Assembly (NCBI RefSeq): GCF_032594935.1
Contig: NZ_CP118734.1
Coordinates: 1,764,001-1,828,000 of the forward strand
Direction of reading: 5' to 3'
DNA length: 64,000 nt
DNA from: Streptococcus sp. 29892
Lineage (GTDB): Bacteria; Bacillota; Bacilli; Lactobacillales; Streptococcaceae
The position numbers and the translations under genes are program-made. The notes under the pieces are model-generated. The model saw only the letters and a program-made list of their open reading frames with translations. It was not told the origin of the DNA and made no database searches. This document shows, in pieces, positions 42,228 to 52,000 of the stretch; the first letter of the stretch is position 1; every line of letters begins with the position of its first letter.

Positions 42228-43469
42228 TTAGATTGCCCACTCACCGTCACGGAAGATTGGCACACGGGTACCGTCTTCACGGATACCGTCAATGTTCATC
42301 TTGTTAGAACCAATCATGAAGTCCACATGGACATCAGAACGGTTAAGGCCTGCTTCTTTGAGCTCTTCTTGGCTCATTTCTGTACCACCTTCGATAGAGA
42401 AAGCATAAGCAGAACCGATGGCCAAGTGGTTTGAGGCATTTTCATCAAAGAGAGTATTGAAGAAGGTCACGCCTGATTGAGAGATTGGACTCTTGTCTGG
42501 AACAAGGGCAACTTCACCAAGACCACGCGCTCCAGCATTGTCAAAGACCAATTTCTTCATAACTTCATCGCCTTTTTCAGCAGTTACATCCACGATTTCA
42601 CCGTCTTTGAAGGTAACTTTGATGCCTTCGATGATATTACCGTTGTAGCTGAGTGGTTTTGTGGATGTTACATAGCCATCTGCCACACGGTAGTCAGGTG
42701 CTGTGAAGACCTCTTCTGTTGGCATGTTGGCAATAAAGTGCTCACCTTGGGCATTGACCGAACCAGCCGCTTCCCACAAGTGATTTTTCGGCATACCGAG
42801 AACAAGGTCAGTTCCTGGTGCTGTATAGTGCAATTTGACAAACTGCTCGTCGTTAAGGACCTTAGCTTTAGCCACCAAGCGTGCCTCGTGCTCTTCCCAC
42901 GCCTTGATTGGATCTTCTTCGTAGATACGGCAAGTCTTGAAGATTTGATCCCAAAGGAAGTCCACTGCCTCTTCGTCAGAGGCTGCATTTGGGAAGACTT
43001 TTTTAGCCCATTCCAAACCAGAGGCTGCACCAAGTGTCCAACTAACCTTGTTCGCTTGCGTTGCTTGACGCATTGGCTGCAAAGCTTGGCTGAGTGCACG
43101 AGCGTTGCGAGACAACTTCTCTGGATCAACGCCATCGTAAGCACCTGGATCATCAGACAAGACCACCAAACGGCTTGCCTTGCGCTCCAAGAGGTAGTTC
43201 ATTTCAGTAACACGTTGTGGATGAACTTGTTCCAAGAGTTCCACATCTACATTGACCAAACGTTCACGTGCAATCACATCGTCCAACCAGTTGACCAATA
43301 CTTCCTTAGCACCATGAGCGTAAGCTTCTTTGACAATCAAACGTGCCAACTCAGCCTGTTCCACACCAATTGTCAATTGAACCGTGTGACCAGGTTGGAC
43401 ATTGATACCTGTTGATACCAAGAGTTTAGCATATTTAGCGAGATTTTCTTTAAAATTTGGTAATACCAT
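42228..43469 (-). CDS. pepS: Aminopeptidase PepS, M29 family
   Basis: 413-aa thermophilic-aminopeptidase-type metallopeptidase releasing N-terminal residues from peptides. The N-terminal domain (residues 1-170) is followed by the metal-binding half. The conserved IANMPTEEVFTAPD and NHLAIGSAYAFSIEGGTEM carry the Glu and His ligands, and SDVHVDFMIG carries the Asp and His near the C-terminus. An AAAGGAG site precedes the ATG, and a TG-extended TACAAT lies at 43506-43501. Confidence 0.93.
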   Translation of the reverse strand: MVLPNFKENLAKYAKLLVSTGINVQPGHTVQLTIGVEQAELARLIVKEAYAHGAKEVLVNWLDDVIARERLVNVDVELLEQVHPQRVTEMNYLLERKASRLVVLSDDPGAYDGVDPEKLSRNARALSQALQPMRQATQANKVSWTLGAASGLEWAKKVFPNAASDEEAVDFLWDQIFKTCRIYEEDPIKAWEEHEARLVAKAKVLNDEQFVKLHYTAPGTDLVLGMPKNHLWEAAGSVNAQGEHFIANMPTEEVFTAPDYRVADGYVTSTKPLSYNGNIIEGIKVTFKDGEIVDVTAEKGDEVMKKLVFDNAGARGLGEVALVPDKSPISQSGVTFFNTLFDENASNHLAIGSAYAFSIEGGTEMSQEELKEAGLNRSDVHVDFMIGSNKMNIDGIREDGTRVPIFRDGEWAI

Positions 43470-43558
43470 TTTTTTCTCCTTTGAAATGTAATACTAGATT
43501 ATTGTATCATATTTTTTATAATTTTCCTCAATCTTAGTCAATAAATAACTATATTGAG

Positions 43559-43588
43559 TTGCATTCCTCATAGAAAAATTGGTACAAT
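43559..43588 (+). promoter_or_regulatory. Promoter of the polysaccharide operon
   Basis: TTGCAT (43559-43564) and TACAAT (43583-43588) are 18 bp apart, with a TG extension before the -10. It is the only clear promoter for the five-gene plus-strand run. Confidence 0.65.
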
Positions 43589-43617
43589 ATATAGGACAAC
43601 ATTTAGGAGAATTGCAT

Positions 43618-44319
43618 GTGAAAAAGTCTGAATTACTCATTATCATCCCAGCTTATAATGAAGAGGAGTCTATTCAAGGAGTCATTGAAAACCTCATACA
43701 AAACTATCCCCAATTTGATTATCTCATCATCAATGATGGCTCAAAAGACAATACCTCTCTTATCTGCCATCAAAATGGGTACTCTATCCTAGATTTGCCT
43801 ATCAATTTGGGATTGGCTGGTGCTTTTCAAACAGGTCTACGCTACGCTTACAAACATGGTTATAAAAAAGCCATTCAATTCGATGCAGACGGACAACACT
43901 TACCAGAATATATCCAAGGTCTCTCTGATCAAATAGACCAAGGCTACGATCTAGTCATTGGTTCTCGCTTTGTAAACCAACCCAAAAATTGGTCCTTGAG
44001 AATGCTAGGCAATCGTCTCATCGCCAGTGCCATCAGACTGACGACAGGAAAGGAAATAGCTGACCCTACTTCCGGTATGCGCATGTTTAGCGCACCTCTC
44101 ATCAAAGAATTTGCCTTGAATATTAACTATGGCCCAGAACCAGATACCGTTTCCTATTTATTGCGAAACGGCGTCAAGGTAAAGGAGGTTCAAGTAGCCA
44201 TGCAAGAGCGACAAGGAGGTCAAAGCTATCTCACACTTTCTCGTTCGATTCAGTACATGATTCATATGTTTGCCTCCATCCTTATCATCCAAAACTTTAG
44301 AAAGCGAATGAACAAATGA
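43618..44319 (+). CDS. Polyisoprenyl-phosphate glycosyltransferase, GT2 (Dpm1/GtrB-like)
   Basis: The 233-aa protein lacks the C-terminal membrane helices of full GtrB. GT-A fold motifs are IIIPAYNEEESI, YLIINDGSKDN and QFDADGQHLPE (the DAD metal motif), then GSRF and the RLTTGKEIADPTSGMRMF segment typical of Dpm1-like enzymes. It should load a sugar onto undecaprenyl phosphate at the inner membrane face. The GTG start at 43618 has a TAGGAG site. It overlaps the DUF2304 gene by 4 bp. Confidence 0.85.
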   Translation: MKKSELLIIIPAYNEEESIQGVIENLIQNYPQFDYLIINDGSKDNTSLICHQNGYSILDLPINLGLAGAFQTGLRYAYKHGYKKAIQFDADGQHLPEYIQGLSDQIDQGYDLVIGSRFVNQPKNWSLRMLGNRLIASAIRLTTGKEIADPTSGMRMFSAPLIKEFALNINYGPEPDTVSYLLRNGVKVKEVQVAMQERQGGQSYLTLSRSIQYMIHMFASILIIQNFRKRMNK

Positions 44320-44654
44320 GTTTATTATTTCAAACCATTCTTATCCTCGTATCTCTCCTTACAGGTGTTCTGATACTTAGAAGGATACGAAAATCGCAGC
44401 TACAAATACCTGATGCTCTATTTTGGATTTTTTTCTCTGCACTCTTGCTTATCCTCAGTCTATTTCCAAGTTTAGCTGAAGCTATAACAAAATTGTTAGG
44501 CATCGCCTTACCAGTTAATTTCATTTTTCTCTTTATCATTTTTTTACTGATTATCCATCAATTCCAGCTGACTATGCGGCTATCAAAATTAGATAACAAG
44601 CTAAAGGAACTAGCACAAACTATTGCAATCGAACGGTTTGATAAAGATGAATAA
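44316..44654 (+). CDS. DUF2304 membrane protein
   Basis: The 112-aa protein has three predicted helices (residues 2-20, 32-50 and 62-82) and a charged C-terminal helix (RLSKLDNKLKELAQTIAIER). DUF2304 proteins commonly follow a Dpm1-like GT2 gene and are thought to help anchor or activate it. Its start overlaps the upstream GT2 stop (ATGA), and its end overlaps the flippase start, so all are coupled. Confidence 0.8.
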   Translation: MSLLFQTILILVSLLTGVLILRRIRKSQLQIPDALFWIFFSALLLILSLFPSLAEAITKLLGIALPVNFIFLFIIFLLIIHQFQLTMRLSKLDNKLKELAQTIAIERFDKDE

Positions 44655-45900
44655 TACACAAAAATCAGTTTATTTTTGGAATATGGTTGGTAATCTAGCT
44701 GCGGCTACCGTATCTGTTCTCTATCTGCTTATTGTATCGCGCTTTTCAAACGCAAAAACGGCCGACGACTTCAGTATGGCCTATGCTATTGGTAATCTTT
44801 GGGTAGTGATTGGTCTCTTTCAGGTAAGAAACTATCAAGGGACAGATATCAAAGAAACCCATTCCTTTGCCGCCTACCTATTAGCACGTAGCTATTCTTT
44901 GACACTTATGGTCGCAACCATTCTGCCCTATCTCCTTCTCACTCAGTATCAGTCCAGCTATGAACTTGTCCTCTTGGTCATCCTATATCGTGTAGGTGAT
45001 GTTATCTCCGACTTATTTCAAGGTTTTTTCCAGCAACGAGATCGACTAGATATAGCAGGGAAGAATATGACTATTCGCTACACCACCAGTACCTTAGTAT
45101 TAGCCTTCTCATTAGCTATCGGAAAACATCTTCCCCTAGCCCTAGCCCTTATGGCAACAACTAATCTGGCCTTGGTCTTTCTTCTAGATTGCCGACAAGC
45201 TCAGAAATTGTATACCACTAAACTTCATGCTCTTTTTAGAAAGTCATTACATAAGGATGCCTACACTATTTTGCGTGCCTGTTTCCCTCTTTTTATCAAC
45301 GGTTTCCTACTCACTTATATCTTTAATGAACCAAAACAAGTCATCGAAACCGGCCTAGCCGAAGGAAGTCTGGTGACAGGTATGCAACGTGATTTCAGCA
45401 TTCTATTTATGCCTGTATTTTTCATGAGTCTTTGTGTACTAATCCTGCGTCCATTGATTACCAGTTTAGCTAGACTTTGGTACCAACATAGCTACCAGGA
45501 ATTTCGGCAGATTTGCAATCGCTTGGTACTAAGCTTGTTCATCGGAGGCAGTCTAATAAGCCTACTAGCTTTCGGCATAGGCACTCCCATCCTGAGCCTT
45601 CTATTTGGGATCGATTTGACAAGCCATAATCTGACACTAGGAATTCTAGTTTTTTCAGGTATTCTATATTCCCTGGCTATTGTTTTTGAAAATCTTATCA
45701 CCATATTTCGACAACAAAAAATCCTGGTCTTTGTCTACCTCCTGCTATTTATCTTTTCAAGAATCATTACCAGCCCACTCATTTTCCATTATCAATTGCT
45801 TGGAGCTGCAATCAGTTTCTTACTAACAATGACCATATACGCTCTAGTCATGGGACTACTAACTATCTATCTCTATTCCAAAGGAAAAAAGAATGTCTAA
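44647..45900 (+). CDS. Polysaccharide flippase (Wzx/MATE-like)
   Basis: 417-aa protein with about 12 membrane helices and the long hydrophobic pattern of oligosaccharide flippases. It starts NTQKSVYFWNMVGNLAAATV, the usual first helix of polysaccharide-biosynthesis transporters. It would flip lipid-linked sugar units across the membrane for the neighbouring glycosyltransferases. ATG 44647 lies within the end of the DUF2304 gene; its ribosome site is weak, so coupling to upstream translation is likely. Confidence 0.8.
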   Translation: MNNTQKSVYFWNMVGNLAAATVSVLYLLIVSRFSNAKTADDFSMAYAIGNLWVVIGLFQVRNYQGTDIKETHSFAAYLLARSYSLTLMVATILPYLLLTQYQSSYELVLLVILYRVGDVISDLFQGFFQQRDRLDIAGKNMTIRYTTSTLVLAFSLAIGKHLPLALALMATTNLALVFLLDCRQAQKLYTTKLHALFRKSLHKDAYTILRACFPLFINGFLLTYIFNEPKQVIETGLAEGSLVTGMQRDFSILFMPVFFMSLCVLILRPLITSLARLWYQHSYQEFRQICNRLVLSLFIGGSLISLLAFGIGTPILSLLFGIDLTSHNLTLGILVFSGILYSLAIVFENLITIFRQQKILVFVYLLLFIFSRIITSPLIFHYQLLGAAISFLLTMTIYALVMGLLTIYLYSKGKKNV

Positions 45901-46678
45901 TTTACAGCCACTACATACCTTCATTATCTGTGCCTACGGAGACAGTCCTTTTTTAGAAGCCTGTATCCAGTCACTGCAAGAGCAAACTATCTCCTCTTCT
46001 ATTCAGCTCTATACTTCTACACCTAGCAAACACATTCAACAGCTTTGTGAGCAATATGCCATTCCTATGCATTCTTCTGTAGGTGGAAGTATTGGAAAAG
46101 ATTGGAACAATGCTCTCTCCTTTACGTCTACTCCCTATGTAACCATTGCCCACCAAGATGACATCTATCAATCAAGCTATGCCGAAGAAATGCTGACATC
46201 TTTCCAAAGCAACCCGGAAAACCTTATTGTCTTTTCAGACTATATGGAATGTAAGAATGGACAAACTATCTCCCGTAATACCAATTTAACCGTCAAACGA
46301 ATCCTACTCAAAGGACTATCCTTGTTCCCTCAGTCCAAGACCTGGAGGCGTTTTATCCTCAGCTTTGGGAATTCAATTTGTTGCCCTGCTGTCACCTATA
46401 ACATGGATAAACTAAGGGGCTTTCAGTTCAATGAACAAATGCGCACCAATTTAGATTGGTATGCCTGGTACCAAATAAACCAGTCTAATGGAGTTTTCTC
46501 CTATATCCCAAAACCACTTATGTATCATCGTATTCACCAAGAATCCGAGACCTCACAGACCATAGCTGACAATACTCGGACAAAGGAAGACTTGATGATG
46601 TTTGAACTATTTTGGCCGAAGCCGCTTGCCCGTCTAATCAATTCTTTTTATATCAAAGGACAGGACTCAAATCACTAG
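45893..46678 (+). CDS. Glycosyltransferase family 2
   Basis: The 261-aa cytoplasmic GT-A enzyme has FIICAYGDSPFLEACIQSLQ as the N-terminal nucleotide-sugar motif and YVTIAHQDDIYQSSYAEEML with a DD metal motif. TNLDWYAWYQ is the acceptor-side signature. It is probably an inverting transferase that extends a lipid-linked glycan; donor and acceptor are unknown. It overlaps the flippase gene by 8 bp. Confidence 0.82.
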   Translation: MSNLQPLHTFIICAYGDSPFLEACIQSLQEQTISSSIQLYTSTPSKHIQQLCEQYAIPMHSSVGGSIGKDWNNALSFTSTPYVTIAHQDDIYQSSYAEEMLTSFQSNPENLIVFSDYMECKNGQTISRNTNLTVKRILLKGLSLFPQSKTWRRFILSFGNSICCPAVTYNMDKLRGFQFNEQMRTNLDWYAWYQINQSNGVFSYIPKPLMYHRIHQESETSQTIADNTRTKEDLMMFELFWPKPLARLINSFYIKGQDSNH

Positions 46679-46687
46679 GAGGTTCTT

Positions 46688-48145
46688 GTGTTACATAAAC
46701 TTAACCAAAATAAATGGTACTTGTTTGCCAGCTTCATTGCTTGTTGTACAGTTTATACAATTTATATACGAGACTATCACGCATCCGCCGCTGTCTATCC
46801 TCTAGCCTTATTCATGATTGGTTTCATTCTTCTACTCCCTAAGAGGCAAGATTTTGCTTGTTTGCTTGTCTTACTAGTATCTGGCCTAGCCTTCTCCATT
46901 GTAACTCCCGTATTGAATACACCAGATGAATATGTTCACCTTTCTCGTGCTATGCATATCGCACAAGGAGATATCAATTTAGACAATAACCCAGCAAATC
47001 TCCAAATATCTGAAGACTACTTTGTTATTGTTGATGACTATACTATGCCCCCCTTGGCTGTAGATGCCTTTGAATATCAGCATAGCTCCACTGAGGTTCC
47101 TTTTAAGGGCCTGGCTGATTTTCGTACGACCAATGCCTATTGGTTTATCGGTTATATACCCCAGGTTATCGGTATTACACTGGGACGAGCCTTGAATCTA
47201 AATGTTGGTTTAATCTATTACCTAGGTCGCATTTTTAATGCTATTTGCTACGCACTACTAGCTTATATAGCTGTCAAATTAAGTGGCAACTTTAGGCAAA
47301 TAATGATGCTGATTGTACTCATGCCAATGAATATTTTCCTAGCCGCCTCCTATAATCAAGATGGAGTTGCACTCGGATTTATCTATGTTATTATTGGGCT
47401 CTTTATCCACTATCTAACCAGACAAAAAATGCTTGGTTATAAGGAACTTGTTATGTTTACTGCTCTTTCTTGCCTGATAATCACATTAAAATTACCTTAT
47501 ATCCTCTTGATGGGATTGCTCTTCTTTATCCCAAAAGAACGTTTCTCTATCAAATTCCCTACGATTAGCATTCTTTTAGTATCCTGCTTAGTTCTAGCTC
47601 TGACCGCCATCTGGTTTATCGGTTACCAACAAATTAAATCGACTACGACACTACAGGGAGTTGGTCTGGTTGGACAAATCCAATATTTCTTATCCAATCC
47701 TAGTCATGGATTGTTAGCTCTATCAAAAGAATTCTTCCTGACTCCCCACCGCTTAGTCATGCTATTCTACTTTGGAATCCTAAATCTACCTATGCGGGAA
47801 ACGCTTATTCCAATTTTTACCTTCTATTTATTCGTTATCGCTAGTAATTTAGGTCAGAAACAGGTTACACTTCGCAGCCGTACAGGTAGCATTCTCATTG
47901 GCCTGGGAATTATTTGTGGGATTATTCTCGTCATGTACCTAACCTGGACCAAGATTGGCTACGGACACGTAGATGGCATCCAAGGTCGTTACTATCTGGG
48001 TGTTTTACCTCTTTTTGCACTCTCTATAACAGCTCTACCTATAAAATCTTTTACACCTTTCCGCATTTCCGATGCTTTTGTCATCAAAGTCAGTTGGATT
48101 ATCTTAACAATGGTATTAGTATTCATCGTCCTATCTACCTACTAA
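46688..48145 (+). CDS. DUF2142 membrane protein, GT-C-like
   Basis: 485 aa with about 11 to 13 membrane helices. After the third helix an extracytoplasmic loop holds NTPDEYVHLSRAMHIAQGD, whose acidic pair resembles the catalytic motif of GT-C lipid-sugar-dependent transferases. It is therefore the likely enzyme that attaches the flipped sugar outside the cell; this is inference, since DUF2142 is uncharacterised. A GTG start follows AGGAGG, 9 bp after the GT2 gene. It ends the operon before a strong terminator. Confidence 0.8.
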   Translation: MLHKLNQNKWYLFASFIACCTVYTIYIRDYHASAAVYPLALFMIGFILLLPKRQDFACLLVLLVSGLAFSIVTPVLNTPDEYVHLSRAMHIAQGDINLDNNPANLQISEDYFVIVDDYTMPPLAVDAFEYQHSSTEVPFKGLADFRTTNAYWFIGYIPQVIGITLGRALNLNVGLIYYLGRIFNAICYALLAYIAVKLSGNFRQIMMLIVLMPMNIFLAASYNQDGVALGFIYVIIGLFIHYLTRQKMLGYKELVMFTALSCLIITLKLPYILLMGLLFFIPKERFSIKFPTISILLVSCLVLALTAIWFIGYQQIKSTTTLQGVGLVGQIQYFLSNPSHGLLALSKEFFLTPHRLVMLFYFGILNLPMRETLIPIFTFYLFVIASNLGQKQVTLRSRTGSILIGLGIICGIILVMYLTWTKIGYGHVDGIQGRYYLGVLPLFALSITALPIKSFTPFRISDAFVIKVSWIILTMVLVFIVLSTY

Positions 48146-48159
48146 GACTGATTTATATA

Positions 48160-48207
48160 AAAAAACTAGATAATAGTCATTTAAGGAGACATTATCTAGT
48201 TTTTTAT
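48160..48207 (+). terminator. Terminator of the polysaccharide operon
   Basis: Arms at 48164-48174 and 48191-48201 form an 11-bp perfect stem, followed by TTTTATT. Confidence 0.8.
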
Positions 48208-48318
48208 TATACTCAATGAAATAGCACCAAGCTGTACTGAGGTACGGCAAAGCTACTTCAACTAATGATGAAATTAATTGAAGCAGGAAATAAGGATACA
48301 GGGTTTCCTCAACTGCCG
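48208..48318. repeat. RUP-like intergenic repeat
   Basis: The stretch starts atactcaatgaaatagcacc and includes ctgtactgaggtacggcaaa, the pattern of short streptococcal RUP/MITE-like repeats. A related core lies inside the broken GNAT gene near 2475. I see no gene in it. Confidence 0.55.
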
Positions 48319-48320
48319 AC

Positions 48321-48349
48321 CTAATAAAGCAAACTGTAAACTTTATTAG
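48321..48349 (-). terminator. Hairpin at the end of the nitroreductase gene
   Basis: ctaataaag (48321-48329) and ctttattag (48341-48349) are perfect 9-bp complements overlapping the stop codon. The minus-strand tail is T-poor (GTCGGCAG), so termination may be weak. Confidence 0.5.
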
Positions 48350-48948
48350 TTACCAAAAACCTTTACACGGTCCCCATCCGCCATATAGTCTTTGTCTGCT
48401 GCTGGAGCTGCAATGCTACCGAATGGTGCTTGGGCACGAAGTTTCCAGTTAGCTGGGATACCGTATTTTTCAGCAACTTGTGCATCTACCAATGGGTTGT
48501 AGTGTTGAACGTTCATACCGATATTTTTCTCAGCAAATGCCAACCACACTGCGTACAAGTTGATACCATGAGCTTGTTCAGACCAGATTGGGAAGTTTTC
48601 TGCATAGAGTGGGAAGCTTTCTTGCAAGCCTTTAACTACGTCTTGGTCTTCGAAGAACAAGATAGTACCTGCACCGGCTGCAAAGCTAGCCAAACGACCT
48701 TTAGTGCCTTCAAAAGCCTCTGCTGGTGTTACTTTTTCCAATTCACTGTAAGCAATTTCGTTCCAGAAAGCTTCTGATTCAGCACCAAAAAGTACTACTG
48801 CACGACTTGATTGTGAGTTGAAAGCTGATGGTGATTCCTTCATAGCTTTCTCAACGAGAGCTACTACTTCTTCATTTGATACTGGCAATTCTTTACCGAG
48901 TGCATAAATAGTACGACGAGTTTCTTGAAGTTTTGCAAAATTTGACAT
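48346..48948 (-). CDS. Nitroreductase family flavoprotein
   Basis: The 200-aa FMN-dependent oxidoreductase is of the small Frm2/hydroperoxide-type nitroreductase group. The N-terminus LQETRRTIYALGKELPVS contains the RRTIY FMN-phosphate motif, and SPSAFNSQSSRAVVLFG and GINLYAVWLAFAEKNIGMNVQHYNP are typical (quoted in part). It reduces quinones, nitro compounds or lipid-type electrophiles using NAD(P)H; the natural substrate is unknown. Its promoter carries two 9-bp direct repeats that look like an operator, suggesting induction by a stress-sensing repressor. Confidence 0.82.
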   Translation of the reverse strand: MSNFAKLQETRRTIYALGKELPVSNEEVVALVEKAMKESPSAFNSQSSRAVVLFGAESEAFWNEIAYSELEKVTPAEAFEGTKGRLASFAAGAGTILFFEDQDVVKGLQESFPLYAENFPIWSEQAHGINLYAVWLAFAEKNIGMNVQHYNPLVDAQVAEKYGIPANWKLRAQAPFGSIAAPAADKDYMADGDRVKVFGN

Positions 48949-48971
48949 TGATTTCCTCTTTTCTGTTTATT

Positions 48972-49031
48972 ACTATCTAGTAGTTTTTATCACTATGTAG
49001 AGATTATATACCTATTCAAAAAAATAATCAA
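48972..49031 (-). promoter_or_regulatory. Nitroreductase promoter with direct-repeat operator
   Basis: TTGATT (49031-49026) and TATAAT (49008-49003) are 17 bp apart on the minus strand. Downstream, actatctag (48972-48980) and actatgtag (48992-49000) repeat with exactly 20 bp period, two helical turns, across the transcribed start region. Confidence 0.65.
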
Positions 49032-49051
49032 GGGTTTTGACTTCTTTTTTG

Positions 49052-49090
49052 AAAAAAATCACTGTCTCTCTAAATAACGAGAAACAGTGA
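49052..49090 (-). terminator. Terminator of polC
   Basis: tcactgtctctc (49059-49070) pairs with gagaaacagtga (49079-49090) with one mismatch. The minus-strand tail is TTTTTTT. Confidence 0.85.
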
Positions 49091-49099
49091 CCTTCCTTA

Positions 49100-52000
49100 T
49101 TAAAACAAATCATCAAATAGACTGAGTTGGTTATCCTCTGGCAGTTTACCAAGGATGCCCATCTCATCCATTTTTTCGACAAGGGTGCTGGATAGACCGC
49201 CTCGCTTACGGAGTTCTGTTTTGGAGAGAAATTCCCCTTCAGCACGCGCCGTTACAAGCTGCTTGGCTACGTTTTCTCCCAGACCATCCATAGCGACAAA
49301 TGGTGGGATGAGGGTATCGTCTTCAATCAAGAAGTCGGTCGCATGGGACTTGTAGAGGTCCAACTTACCAAACTTAAAGCCACGTTCCAGCATTTCATTG
49401 ACCAATTCAAGTGTGGTATAGAGATCCTGCTCAACGTTTGACGCTTCATTGTTCTTCTTCTTGAGGGCAATCTCTTCCATCTTGGCCTTGACCCGATCCA
49501 AACCACCCGACATGGTCGCCAAATCAAAGGCCTTGGCACGAATAGAGAAGTAAGCACAATAGTAGTAGATTGGATAGTGAACCTTAAAGTAGGCAACCCG
49601 CAAGGCCATCATAACATAGGCAGCCGCATGGGCTTTGGGGAACATGTACTTGATTTTACCACAGGATTCGATATACCAGTCCGGCACCTTATTATCCTTC
49701 ATATGTTGGATATAGCTGTTTCGCTCTTCCTCAGAAATCTTTAGCCACATGCCCTTCCGCACCCGCTCCATGATATTAAAGGCCATCTTAGGTGGTAGAC
49801 CTGCGTGCATGAGATACACCATGATGTCATCCCGACAACCGATAACGGTTGATAGGTCGGCAATTCCTGCCTTAATCAAGTCCTGGGCATTGCCCAACCA
49901 TACGTCTGTACCATGGGATAGACCAGACAGCTGCAGGAGTTCCGCAAAGGTGGTCGGCTTGGTTTCCTCCACCATTCCACGTACAAAGTTGGTTCCAAAT
50001 TCAGGAATGCCCAGCATACCTGTCGGTGTCCCAATCTGTTCTGGTGTAACACCTAGAATTTCCGTGCCAGAGAAGAGGGCCATCACTCCCTTGTCATCAG
50101 CAGGAATGGTCTGCGGATCGATGCCCGACAAGTCCTGCAGCTTGCGGACCATGGTCGGATCATCGTGTCCCAGGACATCGAGCTTCAAGACGTTTTCATC
50201 AATATCGTGGAAGTTAAAGTGGGTGGTCTGCCAGTTGGCCGTCACATCATCGGCAGGATATTGGACAGGCGTAAAGTCATAAACATCCATGTAGTCCGGG
50301 AATACGATAATTCCTCCTGGGTGCTGACCGGTCGTCCGTTTGACCCCAGCCGCACCAGCAGCCAAGCGTTCTACCTCTACATCACGGTAGAATTTGCCAT
50401 AATCCCGCTCATAGCCTCGGACAAAACCATAGGCCGTCTTGGCCGCCACCGTACCAACCGTTCCTGCACGGAAGGCATTTTCTTCGCCGAAAATATCCCG
50501 AACATCCAAATGGGCAGACGGTTGGTCATCCCCTGAGAAGTTCAAGTCAATATCGGGAACCTTGTCCCCATCAAAACCAAGGAAGGTTTCAAAGGGAATA
50601 TCCTGACCATCTTTTTTATACTTGGTACCGCATTCTTCACAATCCTTATCTGGCAGGTCAAAACCGGAACCATAGGAACCATCTGTGATAAATTCACTGT
50701 GTTGACAATTTGGACAGACATAGTGAGGAGGCATAGGGTTTACTTCCGTAATCCCAATCATGGTGGCAACGAAACTGGATCCGACAGACCCCCGTGAACC
50801 AACCAGGTAGCCCCGTTCATTTGACCGTTGCACCAACATCTGCGATGCCAGGTAAATCACGGCGAAACCATTACCCAGAATGGACGTCAATTCCTTCTCA
50901 ATCCGCAGGTCGATAATATCTGGAAGAGGATTGCCATAAATTTCAAAGGCTTTCTGATAGGTCAATTCCGCAACCGTTTCCTCAGCCTTTTCGATATAAG
51001 GGGTGTAGAGGTCCGACTTGACCACCTGAACATCTTCAAACCGGTCCAGCATAGCATTTGGATTGGTAATGACAATCTCACGAGCTAGACTTTCACCCAA
51101 GAAGGCAAACTCATCCAACATCTCGCTGGTCGTTCTAAAGTGAGCCTTTGGCAGAGGAGCCGGTTGAGCATTCTCACCATTTCCGATAGTCCAGTTAATC
51201 GGTGCCCCTTGACCTAGAGCACGGACAATGATTTCCCGATAAATCTCTTCCTCAGGGTCAATATAGTGGACATTTCCAGTCGCCAAAACTGGCAAACCTG
51301 CCCTACGCCCTACCTCAATCAACTGCTTGATGGTTTCTTCAATCTCTGCCATGTCCTTGAATTGCTCCTTGGCAATCATAGGAGCGTAGAGAGCTGGTGG
51401 CATGACCTCGATAAAATCATAATAGCCCGCTGTCTTAACCGCATCATCCATACCCTTAGAAAGCAGGTCATCAAAAACCTCGCCCTCTTGACAGGCTGTT
51501 CCTAGTATCAAGCCTTCTCGGTGGGCATCCAGAACCGTTCTGGGAATGCGAGGAACTCCCTCAAAATACTTAGTATTGGACAAGGAAACCAGTTTGAAGA
51601 TATTTTTCAAACCAACCTGATTGACCACATAGAGCGTAGCGTGTTTGACACGGGCCTTCTTATACGAATCCTCCGCCACCAATTCTGTATTGAGCTGGTT
51701 GAGATTGGTCAGATTGTGTTTCTCCAAGGCTTCTTTTAGGAAGATAAAGAGCAGGCGACCAGTGGCCTCCGCATCGTAGTTGGCCATGTGGTGATGCTCA
51801 AGAGCAACACCAAATCGCTTGGTCAAGGCTGCCAAACCGTGCCGCTTGTAGTCTGGATAAAGGTTTCGGGCAAATTCTAGCGTATCGATGACTGGTTGGC
51901 TGATGATTGGCAAGCCAGCTCGCTCGTAGTTGACGTTCATGAAACCAACGTCAAAGGTCGCGTTGTGGGCAACCATGATGGAATCCTGACAGAAGTCCTG

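Noticed and set aside
42477..43415. 312-aa open frame on the plus strand
   Set aside because: It is fully antisense to pepS, with a Cys-rich, Phe-rich translation typical of a reverse-frame shadow.
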